64,000 nt of DNA from Bigelowiella natans CCMP2755 (taxonomy: Eukaryota; Cercozoa; Chlorarachniophyceae). Location: NCBI GenBank assembly GCA_000320545.1, contig ADNK01002363.1, positions 50,001-114,000 of the forward strand. Reading direction: 5' to 3'. How positions within the stretch are numbered: position 1 is the stretch's first letter; each line of letters opens with the position of its first letter. Both the position numbers and the translations under genes were made by a program. Below the pieces are notes generated by a model. It saw nothing but the letters and a program-made list of their open reading frames with translations. It had not been told where the DNA came from and made no database searches. Positions 62,690 to 64,000 of the stretch are shown here, in pieces.

Positions 62690-63084
62690 GTAGCAGTGTG
62701 ATATTTGTAATAATATTTTCGTGTTATTTTCATTGATAGGAATAATATAATCATCCAGTATGTTGGTGGGGAACACTTACGATCCGAACGTTGATATTCG
62801 TTAACAACAGCTCCAAGGTGGGCGACGAACTCTTCTCTCTGCTCTTGCAGCTTGGGAATCTAATATAAAATTTGAATTAAATGAGAGGTAGCTGGTGGCA
62901 ATCCTTGTACTCAGAATGACAAAAAAAATACAAGTAGGAATTACGAGTGTATCGTGTCAATAAAAGTGTAAGAGGAGAAGGAGACCACCATTTTTTCCAG
63001 TCTCTCCGCAGCCTCAGCATGGGCGTTACGCATGCTTTTCAATAGTCCTGGTGTGTAGCATAGCACAAAAACACAAAAAACACA

Positions 63085-63119
<35 letters not shown>

Positions 63120-63152
63120 GTATATGTACAATATATAAGTAATTTACATATG

Positions 63153-63187
<35 letters not shown>

Positions 63188-63209
63188 GTGTGTTTGTGTT
63201 TTTGTGTGT

Positions 63210-63250
<41 letters not shown>

Positions 63251-63344
63251 GTAGAAACTAATCTTTGTCGATAAAATACGTTGAATTTCTTGCCAGAATA
63301 TCCGGATTGTCGGCATGCAATCAGAGCCTGATAAGTGGAACGAC

Positions 63345-63378
<34 letters not shown>

Positions 63379-63482
63379 ACGACATACGTCGTGCACAGAT
63401 ATACCATCAGCGATTAGATTTTACGAGGACGGCGACACTTCACAAATTAGCCTCCGTTTCTAAGAACAGAAAGATGAAATAG

Positions 63483-63521
<39 letters not shown>

Positions 63522-64000
63522 TGCAACAACAAACGAATAGGAGCTACTTGAAATTGTGTCCTGATCTGGCGTCTCCATAAGCCATTGAAGCTCATCGGAG
63601 AACAAAGTGTGCAGATTGCCTAGTGGCAGAAGATATCATCTTTCCCAAAGAGAGCCAAGAGAGGCGGAACGGAACGAACAAAGGATAAATTGCATGTACT
63701 ACATAGCTTTCTTCTACAGAAAAGGGCTACTCAGTCTCTATGCTATATCCACCATTGTTGCAAAGATTCTTCTTCTTCTTCTTCTTCTTTCATGTTTGAT
63801 AGTCAGCTACTACTTAGATATGCGATCATCTCGCCCATTCTTCCCAAAGACGATGCGCCGTATCCTCCCTGGAAGACACAATCATATTTCACCGCCAGTG
63901 GTATCAACATCATGATCATCTCTTGAACAACAACAACACAAATAATCGAGCAATGGCAACACATGTCAAACGTACCTGTCTGAGGAGCATGGGCAAGTAT
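58033..64000 (-). CDS. Coiled-coil protein with C-terminal RGS domain (partial, runs off right edge)
   Basis: The RGS domain is assembled in phase from exons at about 59463-59512 (SPTNILKSLKLMDVITDP), about 59145-59215 (VGIKYFSSHLRQECSHENIVF), 58954-59047 (VENFRTKWKDKDYTKEQ), 58651-58724 (MELNIDARTRSKI), 58358-58428 (FDVAQKEIYDLMKNDSFK) and 58033-58183 (ending FTLPI then TGA). RGS domains speed GTP hydrolysis by G-alpha subunits. Upstream exons encode long helices (FWQEIQR-LLKSMRNAHAEAAERL near 63290 and 62985; QEQREEFVAHLGAVVNEYQ near 62800; REWIRSVEDQELQRMKLL near 61950; PMQKLLNSQFNALLEKDL near 60990), which may be a BAR-like or other coiled-coil module. A Ser-rich linker exon lies at about 60330-60640. 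The N-terminus is outside the window. Microsatellites lie in most introns. Confidence 0.87.
60166..60290. repeat. Compound (TA)n ... (CA)n-(CG)n microsatellite
   Basis: TA run at 60166-60198 and a CA run at 60239-60273 that passes directly into (CG)n at 60273-60287, in an intron of the RGS gene. Confidence 0.95.
63082..63248. repeat. Complex (CA)n, (TA)n, (TG)n microsatellite cluster
   Basis: A CA run (63085-63116), a TA run (63157-63185) and a TG run (63206-63248) are packed into one RGS-gene intron. The CA and TG runs are inverted relative to each other and could fold into a hairpin. Confidence 0.93.

Overview
This is a window of nuclear DNA from an intron-rich, probably unicellular, eukaryote. 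Almost every recognisable protein is split into short exons (10 to 230 bases) by GT-AG introns, and microsatellites fill many introns. The products are eukaryotic: a TFIIIC subunit, mitochondrial glycine decarboxylase and methylcrotonyl-CoA carboxylase, an RGS protein, a calcyphosin-like EF-hand protein of the kind found in flagella, and a plant-type citrate synthase with a PTS2 peroxisomal signal. One protein has a presequence resembling the bipartite ASAFAP-type plastid signal of algae with complex plastids. That hint is weak, and I cannot name the species.

Layout: (1) 1-15111, minus strand: a very large multi-exon gene running off the left edge and encoding a multi-C2-domain protein, with a microsatellite in nearly every intron. 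(2) 15474-16434: an element of about 960 bp with 44-bp terminal inverted repeats. (3) 17225-19049, minus: an FKBP-type prolyl isomerase joining a SlyD-like and a canonical FKBP domain. (4) 19645-23275, plus: citrate synthase. (5) 24.5-28 kb: a Ser-rich orphan ORF (minus) and a Crinkler/RHS-like NTPase gene (plus) whose 3' end is tandemly duplicated. (6) 28652-36076, minus: TFIIIC subunit 5 (GTF3C5/TFC1-like). (7) 36622-42266, plus: methylcrotonyl-CoA carboxylase beta subunit. (8) 44223-50580, plus: glycine dehydrogenase (P-protein). (9) 51664-53096, minus: a protein with TPR-like helices, an N-terminal presequence and a C-terminal membrane helix. (10) 54144-55967, plus: calcyphosin-like EF-hand protein. 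(11) 58033-64000, minus: coiled-coil plus RGS-domain protein running off the right edge.

The genes form divergent and convergent pairs, not operons. Compositional islands rich in GCATGC, GCTAGC and TGCA words sit beside gene 3' ends, including all three convergent gaps, and are absent from the three divergent promoter gaps. The metabolic genes cover mitochondrial leucine breakdown, mitochondrial glycine cleavage and probably peroxisomal glyoxylate/beta-oxidation carbon flow. Gene models were built by hand from splice signals and reading-frame continuity, so exon edges are inferred except where phase and protein family agree.
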